Origin: Bacillota bacterium
Lineage (GTDB): Bacteria > Bacillota > Clostridia > Lachnospirales > Lachnospiraceae
Direction: 5' to 3'
DNA length: 64,000 bases
Assembly: GCA_023409535.1 (NCBI GenBank)
Contig: JAEYGZ010000039.1
Location: forward strand, 580,593 to 644,592
In this document: positions 52,967 to 61,147 of the stretch, piece after piece
Layout of the letters: every line of letters begins with the position of its first letter
Position numbering within the stretch: position 1 is the first letter of the stretch
Position numbers and translations under genes: made by a program
The notes under the pieces: model-generated
What the model was told of the DNA's origin: nothing
Seen by the model: only the letters and a program-made list of their open reading frames with translations
Databases searched by the model: none

Positions 52967-53020
52967 CATGTCGTATTTGGAAAATTTGATTCTTTTTTTC
53001 CAAATACGACATGGTTTTTA
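52967..53020 (+). terminator. 18-bp hairpin between pro-peptide and EAL genes
   Basis: CATGTCGTATTTGGAAAA (52967-52984) pairs perfectly with 52996-53013 around an 11-base loop, followed by GTTTTTA. It is the first strong rightward terminator after the HTH-TPR genes, which end at 52591. If used, the regulator mRNA runs antisense across the whole pro-peptide gene. It might alternatively be a second operator. Confidence 0.6.
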
Positions 53021-53092
53021 TCTTAAGTATGATTTATGATAATATCAGACCAAATGATTATATATATTTATAAGGAATAAGAGAGATGAAGC

Positions 53093-54418
53093 ATGGGAAG
53101 AGCAAATGTTACGCCCATATTTGATGAAGAATATTATGGGCTTTCAAAAATGAATTTCATAAAGAATATCTTTACCAAAAATATTCTGAGAGGTTCTTAC
53201 AATCAGCTCGCAGGGATTGATCAGTTTGCCCTTGCTTACTTGGATATTAATAATTTTAAGTATATTTTTGAGACCTATGGGCAGATGACCTGCGATGAAA
53301 TAATCATGAAAGTTACTGACTATCTCGAGAGTAAAGTAAAGAAACCCAATTATGTTACAAGAATTGCATGTGATAAATTTATAATTATATTCACTGATTA
53401 TACGACACAGTCTAACTTGTATTGGGTCATGGACGATATTATCAGTAATTGCTGCATTATTAACACGCCTGAATTTATTTTCTATATTACCATGAACGCC
53501 GGAGTATCCCTGTATCCTGAGCATGGCAAAGATATTGATACGCTTATCGAGAAAGCGGAGACAGCTTGTTACTTAGGCAAGAGTAATGGGAAGGAAATCA
53601 ATATTTATAGTGATGTTCTTAAGAATAATATTATAGAACAGGTGCGCATGACAAATATGCTCCAGAGTGGTATTGAGAAAGAGGAATTGACGCTCTTTTT
53701 CCAACCGGAGTTCAACTTAGATACAAATGCGATTATCGGTGTAGAAGCACTGGTTCGCTGGCCGCAGCCTGCGAATGGTTTTATTTCACCTGATATATTT
53801 ATTCCTTTAGCTGAAAAGACAAAACAGATCTATGTGTTGGAGCGGTGGATCATCAATAAGGCATTACAGCAAAAAGAGCAATGGGAAAAAGAAGGTCTGG
53901 GCGACATTGAATTATCAATCAATCTTTCCGGCAAGACCCTGGAAAGTGAAATCAATTTTAATAAAATTGAGGAAATCATAGCCTCCTTCAATGTAAATTT
54001 CAACACCGTTATTTTTGAAATCACGGAGACAGTGGTTATTTCCCAGGTTGATTTAGTAATTGAAAGGTTGAATCGATTAAGGAGCTATGGCATTAAAATA
54101 GCGCTTGATGACTTTGGAACCGGCTATTCTTCGCTGGCACATATTATGAGATTACCGATTGATATTGTTAAGATTGATAGAAGCTTTATTAAGGCATTAC
54201 CATATGGCAGAGATGAAGCTGTAATAACGAAAAATATTATAGCCATGGCTCATGATTTGAATTACCGGGTTGTAGCAGAGGGAATTGAGACACAAGCACA
54301 GCTGGAATATTTAAGGAGGCTCTCCTGCGAGCGCGGACAAGGCTTTTTGCTTTGCAAGCCACTGCCCAGCGAGAAGCTATATGAGGTGATAGAAGGTCCT
54401 GTACAAGTCCTATGCTAG
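53093..54418 (+). CDS. c-di-GMP phosphodiesterase-like protein, degenerate GGDEF plus EAL
   Basis: A 441-residue cytoplasmic protein. The GGDEF domain (about 1-180) has ACDKF where GGDEF should be, so it should not make c-di-GMP and may only bind GTP. The EAL domain (about 190-435) keeps the catalytic set: EALVRW, the Asn in SINLSG, FEITET, DDFGTGYSSL, KIDRSFI, VAEGIE and GQGFLLCKPLP. So hydrolysis of c-di-GMP is likely. No membrane or sensory domain is seen. It is divergent from the pro-peptide gene, which suggests that peptide signalling may set c-di-GMP levels. Confidence 0.9.
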   Translation: MGRANVTPIFDEEYYGLSKMNFIKNIFTKNILRGSYNQLAGIDQFALAYLDINNFKYIFETYGQMTCDEIIMKVTDYLESKVKKPNYVTRIACDKFIIIFTDYTTQSNLYWVMDDIISNCCIINTPEFIFYITMNAGVSLYPEHGKDIDTLIEKAETACYLGKSNGKEINIYSDVLKNNIIEQVRMTNMLQSGIEKEELTLFFQPEFNLDTNAIIGVEALVRWPQPANGFISPDIFIPLAEKTKQIYVLERWIINKALQQKEQWEKEGLGDIELSINLSGKTLESEINFNKIEEIIASFNVNFNTVIFEITETVVISQVDLVIERLNRLRSYGIKIALDDFGTGYSSLAHIMRLPIDIVKIDRSFIKALPYGRDEAVITKNIIAMAHDLNYRVVAEGIETQAQLEYLRRLSCERGQGFLLCKPLPSEKLYEVIEGPVQVLC

Positions 54419-54501
54419 CACCGAGAATAATTGAACAAGTATATTACTGAAACATTTGCTATACTCATAGTATGGCAACAGGTTTTTGGGGAATAGGAGA
54501 G

Positions 54502-54555
54502 GCTGTTGTAAACTGACGAAAGTTAGTTGAGCAACAGCTTCTTTTATTTTATTTT
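54502..54555 (+). terminator. Terminator of the EAL gene
   Basis: GCTGTTG (54502-54508) pairs with CAACAGC (54532-54538), then TTCTTTTATTTTATTTT. Beyond it 54556-54755 holds no convincing gene; a leftward open frame at 54549-54818 crosses two terminators. Confidence 0.7.
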
Positions 54556-54755
54556 GAGATATCATTAACTTTCAGATTCCGGTAATTAAGCACAGCCATA
54601 TGAGACGGCTTCTGGAAATCAAATTTGAGGTATGGAAAAATGTTGTAATCCATATTCAAACCATTGTTGATGCGCAAAAGGGAATGAATGAGGATGCGAA
54701 ATGTCATGATACGGCAAGCTAATATTTCATGAAGTGATGAGTGTGGATATAACAA

Positions 54756-54788
54756 GATTGCTCCCTGACGCATCGCCGGGGAGCAATC
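54756..54788 (-). terminator. Terminator of the flavodoxin gene
   Basis: GATTGCTCCC (54756-54765) pairs with GGGAGCAATC (54779-54788 approximately), followed on the minus strand by TTGTTAT. Confidence 0.7.
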
Positions 54789-54807
54789 TTTATAAGGAAT
54801 GTATTGA

Positions 54808-55335
54808 TTACGTTTCAAATACCGGCTTAACTTTGGCGACTACCTCTTTTGTAAGCTTCTTGATATCCTCCTCATTCAGCTTGTAGCTGCTGGTTTCTTT
54901 GGCCGTTGATTGATTGCTGGAAGGAAGAAAATCAGATATGTGAAGATCGATAAAAGCTTCAGGCTTCGCACCGGTCTTTTTCTCCAAACTCGGTGCCAGC
55001 TTGGGATTGGGGTTTAATGCACCGCCGCTGATACTGACAAAGGAGTATTTTTTAGGAGCAGTTTTTAAGTAATTAAAATATCCGCGAAGCGGTGAAGCAG
55101 GCTGCCCCATCCATACCGGTCCAACAAATATGATATGGTCATATTGCTGCAGCTTGGCAGGCTCGGGAGTCACGGCAGGTGTTCTGTTAAATAGCATGTC
55201 GAAAACGATTTTACCCATACTTCTGGCAGTTGCTTCAGTAATTTTCAAATGCTCTACGGAAAGCTCCTTAGCAACGCTTTCGGCCAAGGCATTATTATTT
55301 CCGGTGTAAGAATAGGACAGGATAACACTCTTCAT
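54808..55335 (-). CDS. Flavodoxin-like protein
   Basis: A 175-residue flavodoxin-fold protein: the FMN phosphate loop SYSYTGNNNALAES at the N-terminus, the second loop VGPVWMGQPASPLRG, and SISGGALNPNP. It would carry electrons or reduce quinone-like substrates in the cytoplasm. I start it at MKSVILSYS (55335) with GAGGGA upstream rather than 57 bases earlier. Single gene with its own terminator. Confidence 0.88.
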   Translation of the reverse strand: MKSVILSYSYTGNNNALAESVAKELSVEHLKITEATARSMGKIVFDMLFNRTPAVTPEPAKLQQYDHIIFVGPVWMGQPASPLRGYFNYLKTAPKKYSFVSISGGALNPNPKLAPSLEKKTGAKPEAFIDLHISDFLPSSNQSTAKETSSYKLNEEDIKKLTKEVVAKVKPVFET

Positions 55336-55537
55336 TATTTTTCCCTCATCATTTCTATATATTTTTATATTGTCCGTCTTAAATGTCTGCAATTGCTATT
55401 TGTTACCATACACAATATTATAACATGAAGAATTTGGTATTACATTAATATATTGTTAAGTACTACTATAAAATATGTTAGATTCTTAACGATATGTATA
55501 TAGACTTATAGTCCCAGTGCGCTGCAATACGTTAAAA

Positions 55538-55563
55538 CAGCCTCCTTATAAGTAAGGAGGCTG
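55538..55563 (-). terminator. Terminator of the glutaredoxin-like gene
   Basis: CAGCCTCCTTA (55538-55548) pairs with TAAGGAGGCTG (55553-55563), followed on the minus strand by TTTTAA. Confidence 0.75.
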
Positions 55564-55578
55564 CCGGAAAGCTTCATT

Positions 55579-55896
55579 TTAACATTGTTTGCTGCCATCT
55601 AAGGAACAGGAGCTACCCATCTGTTCAGAGGGAAGTTCATCGATATCGGCAAAATCAGTAATCTCAAAGGTTTTTGTTCCATCCTCCAGAATAAACAGCG
55701 GGATACCGATACCTCCGCGTTCTTTTACAGGAGCAAACATTTCTTCATGATCACGATAGGATAAAAATTCTTTTAACAGAGCGGTGGATTTTGTGATATT
55801 TCTATAATCCAAGTCAATATCGGAATTCATTGATAACATCTCTTTTGCACTTACACAATCGGGGCATATCTCAGCACCATACATAATTACATTCAT
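55579..55896 (-). CDS. Glutaredoxin-like protein
   Basis: A 105-residue thioredoxin-fold protein with the redox motif CPDC in GAEICPDCVSAKEML and the cis-Pro loop in GIGIPLFILEDG. The C-terminal tail SSCSLDGSKQC carries two more cysteines. It resembles the clostridial glutaredoxin-related group. GGAGG precedes the ATG. It lies after, and on the same strand as, the flavodoxin but both have their own terminators. Confidence 0.88.
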   Translation of the reverse strand: MNVIMYGAEICPDCVSAKEMLSMNSDIDLDYRNITKSTALLKEFLSYRDHEEMFAPVKERGGIGIPLFILEDGTKTFEITDFADIDELPSEQMGSSCSLDGSKQC

Positions 55897-56025
55897 ATTT
55901 ACAGCCTCCTTCCCTTAAGCCTGAATATTCACATTCATAGCAGGGTCCAACCATATTTTGATAATCATTGTAGCAAAGAAGCTCGGATTAATCCAGTACT
56001 TTCTTGAATGGCGAAATGAAAATTT

Positions 56026-56526
56026 TCAGCGGATCCAGACATAGGAGCGGGTATCATTACTTTTTTCTATAATTCCTCTATTTGATATAGCAACCTTTAA
56101 TGAGTGTACATTGTCATTTCTTATCGTAAGTAGAATATTGTCGATCCCCATATTTTTTGCTGTGCTAAGCAATCTCTTAAGTAAGATGGTTCCATACCCT
56201 TTATTTCGCTCGCTTGGGCGAATTGCATACCCTATATGTCCGCCCTCTTCCAGCAGCTTTTCTGTTAGGAAATGTCTGATCTTTCCTATTCCTACAGGAG
56301 TGCCGTTAACATATAACCAGTATGTACTGCTGGGTACTTTCCAACCGTCGACGAGTTCTTTGGTTTTGGAGGAGCTGTCACTCTCAATGAGCCAGGTCTT
56401 AAATTCTTCAAAGGTTTTGCCATGAGCGGAATTCATAAAACCATTTTCTTCTTGCGGTATTTCCTGCAACATAAGATAGATGTCATTGCTGTCATTAATA
56501 TCTAACTGCACCAACTCAATTTTCAT
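56026..56526 (-). CDS. GNAT-family N-acetyltransferase
   Basis: A 166-residue GNAT with the acetyl-CoA motif IRPSERNKGYGTILLKRLL and conserved LTIRNDNVHSLKVA. The start at MKIELVQLD (56526) has AAAGGA upstream; the longer frame begins in sequence without a ribosome site. Similar proteins acetylate small molecules or protein N-termini; the substrate is not known. Confidence 0.85.
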   Translation of the reverse strand: MKIELVQLDINDSNDIYLMLQEIPQEENGFMNSAHGKTFEEFKTWLIESDSSSKTKELVDGWKVPSSTYWLYVNGTPVGIGKIRHFLTEKLLEEGGHIGYAIRPSERNKGYGTILLKRLLSTAKNMGIDNILLTIRNDNVHSLKVAISNRGIIEKSNDTRSYVWIR

Positions 56527-56791
56527 ATTACTTTTCCTTTCATTAAGATATGAACATAACTTTACAAGAGATACCCTTGTTTCAATAGCAGTTGTCTTGC
56601 AGTGCGTATTGAGTCGCCGCATTAGCATTCTTTAGGAGCAAATTCATTTTAGATTGCTGTTTTGTTATAATATGGAATATTAACTTGTACCATTATATCA
56701 CTCATGATAATATGTATCAATATATGCCAAAAAAATTACGAAGATCATGACAGACATGAAACTTCGTATTTTAAAGTGGGTATTATTTTAT

Positions 56792-57391
56792 TTAGACATT
56801 ATCATTTAATCCCTTGCCCTCGAGGATATGCTGTGTATATTTTTCAATCCTTGCCACTCTGGTCTTGGATTGTTTGGGCTCTGAAAAATGAAGCAGGTAT
56901 GCCCTTTGCCGCCCCGGTGTCAATGCCTCGAATGCAGCCTTCAGAGCGGGGAGTTCATTGAATTTAATTGTTAGTTCTTCGGGAACGGTGTATTCTGTGT
57001 TCTTTTTAAAAGCAACCTCCAAACCAGCTTTTTCAATTTCAATTGCTTCATGGACATAATCCTTTATGATACGCTCTTTATCCATGATTTCCCCGATATT
57101 AGAGAAACGAATTTGGCGTCCTGCCTGAACGTTCTCTGTTTGCTGGACTAAAATACCATGCGGATCGGGTAACAAAGATCCTTTGATGAAGAGAATGGCA
57201 CAGTATTCTTTAAATCCATGTATTAAAACGATATTATTGTTCTGAAACGTATAGCAAGGTTTTCCCCATTTTAGTTCTTCTGTCAGCTGACAATCAAGAA
57301 TAATATTTCTCAATTTTTCAAATTCTTCGCGCCACTGTTTGGAATTGCTTAAAAATTCATCAACCTTAGGATTCATATTATTGTTTGACAT
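56792..57391 (-). CDS. YdeI-like protein (DUF1801 plus OmdA domain)
   Basis: A 199-residue cytoplasmic protein. The first half matches DUF1801 (WREEFEKLRNIILDC, LKWGKPCYTF, AILFIKGSLL) and the C-terminal third the YdeI/OmpD-associated motif (ALKAAFEALTPGRQRAYL, KTRVARIEKY). Found widely in bacteria, role unsettled. CGAGGTG precedes the ATG. Confidence 0.88.
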   Translation of the reverse strand: MSNNNMNPKVDEFLSNSKQWREEFEKLRNIILDCQLTEELKWGKPCYTFQNNNIVLIHGFKEYCAILFIKGSLLPDPHGILVQQTENVQAGRQIRFSNIGEIMDKERIIKDYVHEAIEIEKAGLEVAFKKNTEYTVPEELTIKFNELPALKAAFEALTPGRQRAYLLHFSEPKQSKTRVARIEKYTQHILEGKGLNDNV

Positions 57392-57497
57392 AGGAAAACA
57401 CCTCGATTAATAATATTTTTCTTTTCTGAAGCTAATATAAGCTTTGCTAACTAATCTTGTCAAATTCCGGACAGAGGAGGTGAACGTATCTCATGAT

Positions 57498-58058
57498 TTA
57501 ATTTCTCTCTGTTATATCCTTATTAATGTACTTATCAATAGGTTTATCATTCCAAATATGAGCTTCCACATATCGCTCCGGCCCGAATCTACCGTCATTG
57601 TTCCAGTCTTGCGGCAGGCCGTATTTCGCTATTACATCCAGTATCTCATCGTATTTATAAATTTTCTTGCGATATTCCTTATTGTCATTTACGCGAGGAC
57701 TAAAGGTGGGGTGAGAGTCTCCATAAGTAAAGGACACTGTTGTTAAATCAAACTCTTCAATTGGGATTTTTATAAATTCACAATTTTCAAACCAGGTACC
57801 GAGCCAGGGACTATGCTCAACAACCATATAATAAGGGACATGTCTTTTGATTATGCCTCCCTTGTCCAAAAATCTTTCTCTTAGCAGTGCTTCGTAATAT
57901 AAACGGTCTTCTATATAGGTTGCTTGCCTTTTTGCACACTGCACATTCGGTTTACTTATTTTTAATTCATTTAAAACTTTATTTGCAGCTTCAATTGAGG
58001 TATCGGACAAATTCTTAAAGGGTCCTATTGTTTTATCATAATAATGATATAAATACAC
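57498..58058 (-). CDS. Conserved hypothetical protein (YLYHYYDK N-terminus)
   Basis: A 186-residue protein with no named domain, rich in Tyr and charged residues (YLYHYYDKTIGPFKNLSD, HSPWLGTWFENCEF). The only in-frame start upstream of the conserved N-terminus is a GTG at 58058, and the AAGGA that should drive it directly abuts that codon with no spacing, so initiation must be weak or unusual. No neighbours suggest a role. Confidence 0.65.
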   Translation of the reverse strand: MYLYHYYDKTIGPFKNLSDTSIEAANKVLNELKISKPNVQCAKRQATYIEDRLYYEALLRERFLDKGGIIKRHVPYYMVVEHSPWLGTWFENCEFIKIPIEEFDLTTVSFTYGDSHPTFSPRVNDNKEYRKKIYKYDEILDVIAKYGLPQDWNNDGRFGPERYVEAHIWNDKPIDKYINKDITERN

Positions 58059-58137
58059 TCCTTACTTACCCCCTATAATGGACTTTATCCCAATCATCAC
58101 CAAGTACAAGATATAATATGAGTAAGGATATGCACTT

Positions 58138-58545
58138 TTATTCCATGGTAAGGTCAACTGCTAATTCATTGATATCTAATTTATAATCATTTTTATTATA
58201 GTTTTTAACTTTAAATATAATAGAGTCACCTACTTTTAAATTCTCGATTTCCTCTCCGAGCTGGCCTAAATACAGTTCTTTTCTTTTTTTATTTCGGTCC
58301 TTTAAACCGGAGATCATTATATTATCGGCATACTCTATTTTATGATTTGCTTTAATTTCAGATGTAAAATGACGGTTACTTTTAATGGGGGATACATCTA
58401 CTGTTGTAATTCCGTCTTTTTTCTCCATGCTTTCAATTTTACCAATATAATAGTTATTTTGCTTATTAATATTCAGTAAAACAATGCAATTAGTTATAAC
58501 TACGATAAAAATCAAAATCGGAATGACTTTATGACTTTTTTTCAT
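58138..58545 (-). CDS. Membrane-anchored small extracytoplasmic protein, unknown
   Basis: A 135-residue protein starting MKKSHKVIPILIFIVVITNC (AAAGGTG upstream). One N-terminal membrane helix is followed by about 110 residues that look like an OB/beta-barrel (IGKIESMEKKDGITTVDV). The cysteine after the helix (ITNC) has Asn at -1, a poor lipobox, so I take it as a signal anchor. Unknown function. Confidence 0.6.
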   Translation of the reverse strand: MKKSHKVIPILIFIVVITNCIVLLNINKQNNYYIGKIESMEKKDGITTVDVSPIKSNRHFTSEIKANHKIEYADNIMISGLKDRNKKRKELYLGQLGEEIENLKVGDSIIFKVKNYNKNDYKLDINELAVDLTME

Positions 58546-58575
58546 AACGTTACACCTTTCTTTGACGAAGGACAA

Positions 58576-58927
58576 ATTCAGCTGCTTAACAAATTGTAAA
58601 TTTAATTATACATTTCATGAAATCGGAAGTCAATCCGCCTTTAAGTATATGGTCCATAATAAGAAAGAGAATGCCGGCGTTGGGTAACAAACAAAAACCA
58701 TATTTTAGCTTATTTAAAGATAGCATACACATGATATAACTGAATTATTTAGTTTGGCAAGACCGAATATTTGATATTGCACCTCTGCAAATACATGATG
58801 AATTTTTTACAAATTGCTAACAATAAAAAAGATCATATTTAACGCAATCCTAACCCATAGATGCATGCTATATTTTTCAGATACTGGTATTATCAGGATG
58901 TAAATAAATTTTAATGAGGAGGTTATT
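58576..58927. other. AT-rich intergenic region upstream of the metallophosphoesterase
   Basis: About 350 bases between divergent genes with no coding pattern or clear hairpin. It should hold the promoters of both, but no strong -35/-10 pair stands out to me. Confidence 0.5.
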
Positions 58928-61060
58928 ATGACAATATTAACGACATTCAAAAAGCCATTCTGCATGTGCATTGCAGTATTATTAATTGCGGGCAATGTAG
59001 GAAATAGTTCAACACCGGCATATGCGGAAACTGAGGATAAAGAACTTATGTCTACGAATGCGGAGTGGAGTTATTCCGATGATGGCAATGATTTAGGAGC
59101 GGATTGGCTGGCAGAAGATTATGATTATTCCGCCTGGAAAACAGGAATGGCACCCATAGGCTTCGGAGACGCTTTCTCGGAAACAGATGCAAGTGTACCT
59201 CTCGCAACTGAAATCGGCTATGGTGATGATGTAAATAATAAGAATATGACTACCTATGCTAAGACAGAAATTGATGTAGATTCTCTGGAGGGTTATGATG
59301 CGCTGGAAGTATACATACACGTGGATGACGGTGCGGTAGTGTACTTTAACGGTGAAGAAGTATTCCGCAGAGGAATTGATGTGGGTGTGACAGTAGATTA
59401 TGATACGCCTGCAAAGTTCTCACCCAAGGAAGATACCTTTTCTCTTCCGATTGATACATTGAAAACCGGAACGAACACAATATCCGCTGAGATTCATCAG
59501 GATGGCGGTGACAGCTCCGATCTTTGGTTTGAGATGTCTATCAGGGCAGTAACCGGTGTGACAGATGACATAGATTATACTAAGACTCCCATTCCCAATC
59601 CGGATGCTGAACTTGGTGAGGTATCCAGAGTTATCGTATCCGTCAAGGGTGACGCAACGACTTCGAGAGGCTTTACCTGGTACACAACGCAGGCATCCGC
59701 TGACAGTGATCTTCAAATCGTAGAGAAGACAGCTGATGAGCCAGATTTTAATAACGCAGCAGCATATACAGGGGATTATCAGCGTTCTACCAATGCTCCG
59801 GAGTATATTGTTCATAAGGCAGAAGCAACCAGCTTAAAGCCCGGTACAGAATATCAATATAGAGTCGGAGATGCTTCCCTGAATTTATGGAGCGATACCG
59901 GAAGCTTTATAACATCCGATAATGACGGTAAATTTACATTCATCGATCTTGCAGATCCGCAGGCCAAGACTTTGGAAGAAGCTGAGCTTTCAGCAGATAC
60001 CTTCCGTAAAGCTGCTGCAACCGTAACGAATTCTGAATTCATGGTAATTAACGGAGATATCGTTGATGCCGGGGCTGTTGAGGACGAATGGGGCTGGGTA
60101 TTTGACTCAGGTAAAGACACCCTCATGAATACAACCGTAGTTGCCGCCGCAGGTAATCATGATGAAGATCCCTGGTCCTTTATCGAACATTTCAATCTGG
60201 ATACACCGGATGGCTCCTCCGCTGAAACAGGTGCTTATTACTCCTTCAACTATGAAAATGTACATTTCATCGTATTAAATAACAATGAAGATTCTGAAGA
60301 ATATCGTGATTTCTCCGTCGATCAGATTGAATGGTTAAAGGCAGATGCGGCAAAAGCAAAGGCAGATCAGAACGTTGATTGGATTATCGCCGTTATGCAT
60401 AAGGGTCCTTACACAACATCAAATCATGCTACGGATGAGGATATTATGGGTGCTAACGGCGTAAGAGCAGTCGTTGCTCCGTTATTCAATCAGATTGGAG
60501 TAGATCTTGTTCTTCAGGGCCATGATCACATCTATGCGCATACTATGCCTGTTAAGGATGGCAAAGCGACAAAGGCAGAGACTATTGTAGAGAGCTATAA
60601 CGGTCAGCAGGTAGAATATTCGGTTAATCCCGACGGCACCGTTTACTTAATCCCGGCTACCGCCGGCCCTAAGGTATATTATAAGAATAAGGATATTGAT
60701 CCTTCCTACTATGATGTATTTGCTGCAGCCAATGAGAATGCTGCTGCAAAATACGGTCAGGATCCTTCCGATCCAACCAGACCGGTAAGAAGCCAGATTC
60801 AAAACTTCGTAGAATTCAATGTTGACGGAAATAAGCTTACAGCGGTTACTTATGAGATTGACCAGAGTTTGAAGGACGGTCAGCCCTTCGTTATAGATAC
60901 CTTTGGTATTATTAAGGGAGACCCGAAGGCTGCCTCCGGCATACCTAAGACAGGAGAGGCTGCAACCAGTATCTATCTTGGCATCGGCATCGTCGTTATG
61001 ACACTCGGAATTATTTTCTTTAGCCGTAAAAGGGAAAATACAGCAGATAAGAATGCTTAG
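58928..61060 (+). CDS. Cell-wall-anchored purple-acid-phosphatase-like metallophosphoesterase
   Basis: A 710-residue surface protein. Signal peptide with cleavage at AYA-ET near residue 34; a beta-sandwich of about 170 residues; a fibronectin-like domain of the purple acid phosphatase type (SRGFTWYTT, TEYQYRVGD); the calcineurin-type core with INGDIVDAG, AGNHDED, VMHKGPYTT and LQGHDHIYAHT; and a C-terminal sorting signal IPKTGE, membrane helix and RKRE tail for sortase. It would hydrolyse phosphoesters outside the cell. Strong RBS GAGGAGG. A hairpin follows. Confidence 0.93.
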   Translation: MTILTTFKKPFCMCIAVLLIAGNVGNSSTPAYAETEDKELMSTNAEWSYSDDGNDLGADWLAEDYDYSAWKTGMAPIGFGDAFSETDASVPLATEIGYGDDVNNKNMTTYAKTEIDVDSLEGYDALEVYIHVDDGAVVYFNGEEVFRRGIDVGVTVDYDTPAKFSPKEDTFSLPIDTLKTGTNTISAEIHQDGGDSSDLWFEMSIRAVTGVTDDIDYTKTPIPNPDAELGEVSRVIVSVKGDATTSRGFTWYTTQASADSDLQIVEKTADEPDFNNAAAYTGDYQRSTNAPEYIVHKAEATSLKPGTEYQYRVGDASLNLWSDTGSFITSDNDGKFTFIDLADPQAKTLEEAELSADTFRKAAATVTNSEFMVINGDIVDAGAVEDEWGWVFDSGKDTLMNTTVVAAAGNHDEDPWSFIEHFNLDTPDGSSAETGAYYSFNYENVHFIVLNNNEDSEEYRDFSVDQIEWLKADAAKAKADQNVDWIIAVMHKGPYTTSNHATDEDIMGANGVRAVVAPLFNQIGVDLVLQGHDHIYAHTMPVKDGKATKAETIVESYNGQQVEYSVNPDGTVYLIPATAGPKVYYKNKDIDPSYYDVFAAANENAAAKYGQDPSDPTRPVRSQIQNFVEFNVDGNKLTAVTYEIDQSLKDGQPFVIDTFGIIKGDPKAASGIPKTGEAATSIYLGIGIVVMTLGIIFFSRKRENTADKNA

Positions 61061-61102
61061 GTTAGACTGGCAGCAGCAATAATGAGGCATGGATAATTAT
61101 AA

Positions 61103-61146
61103 AAGAGCTATCCTTAATGAACTTCATTCTGGATAGCTCTTTCCCC
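61103..61146. terminator. Bidirectional terminator
   Basis: AAGAGCTATCC (61103-61113) pairs with GGATAGCTCTT (61131-61141), followed by TCCCCTTT; between the phosphoesterase and the MerR gene. Confidence 0.75.
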
Positions 61147-61147
61147 T

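Noticed and set aside
54549..54818. Leftward 89-codon open frame after the EAL gene
   Set aside because: It begins inside the flavodoxin gene end and runs through a terminator hairpin. The last part looks vaguely protein-like, so a decayed gene is possible, but I cannot support it.
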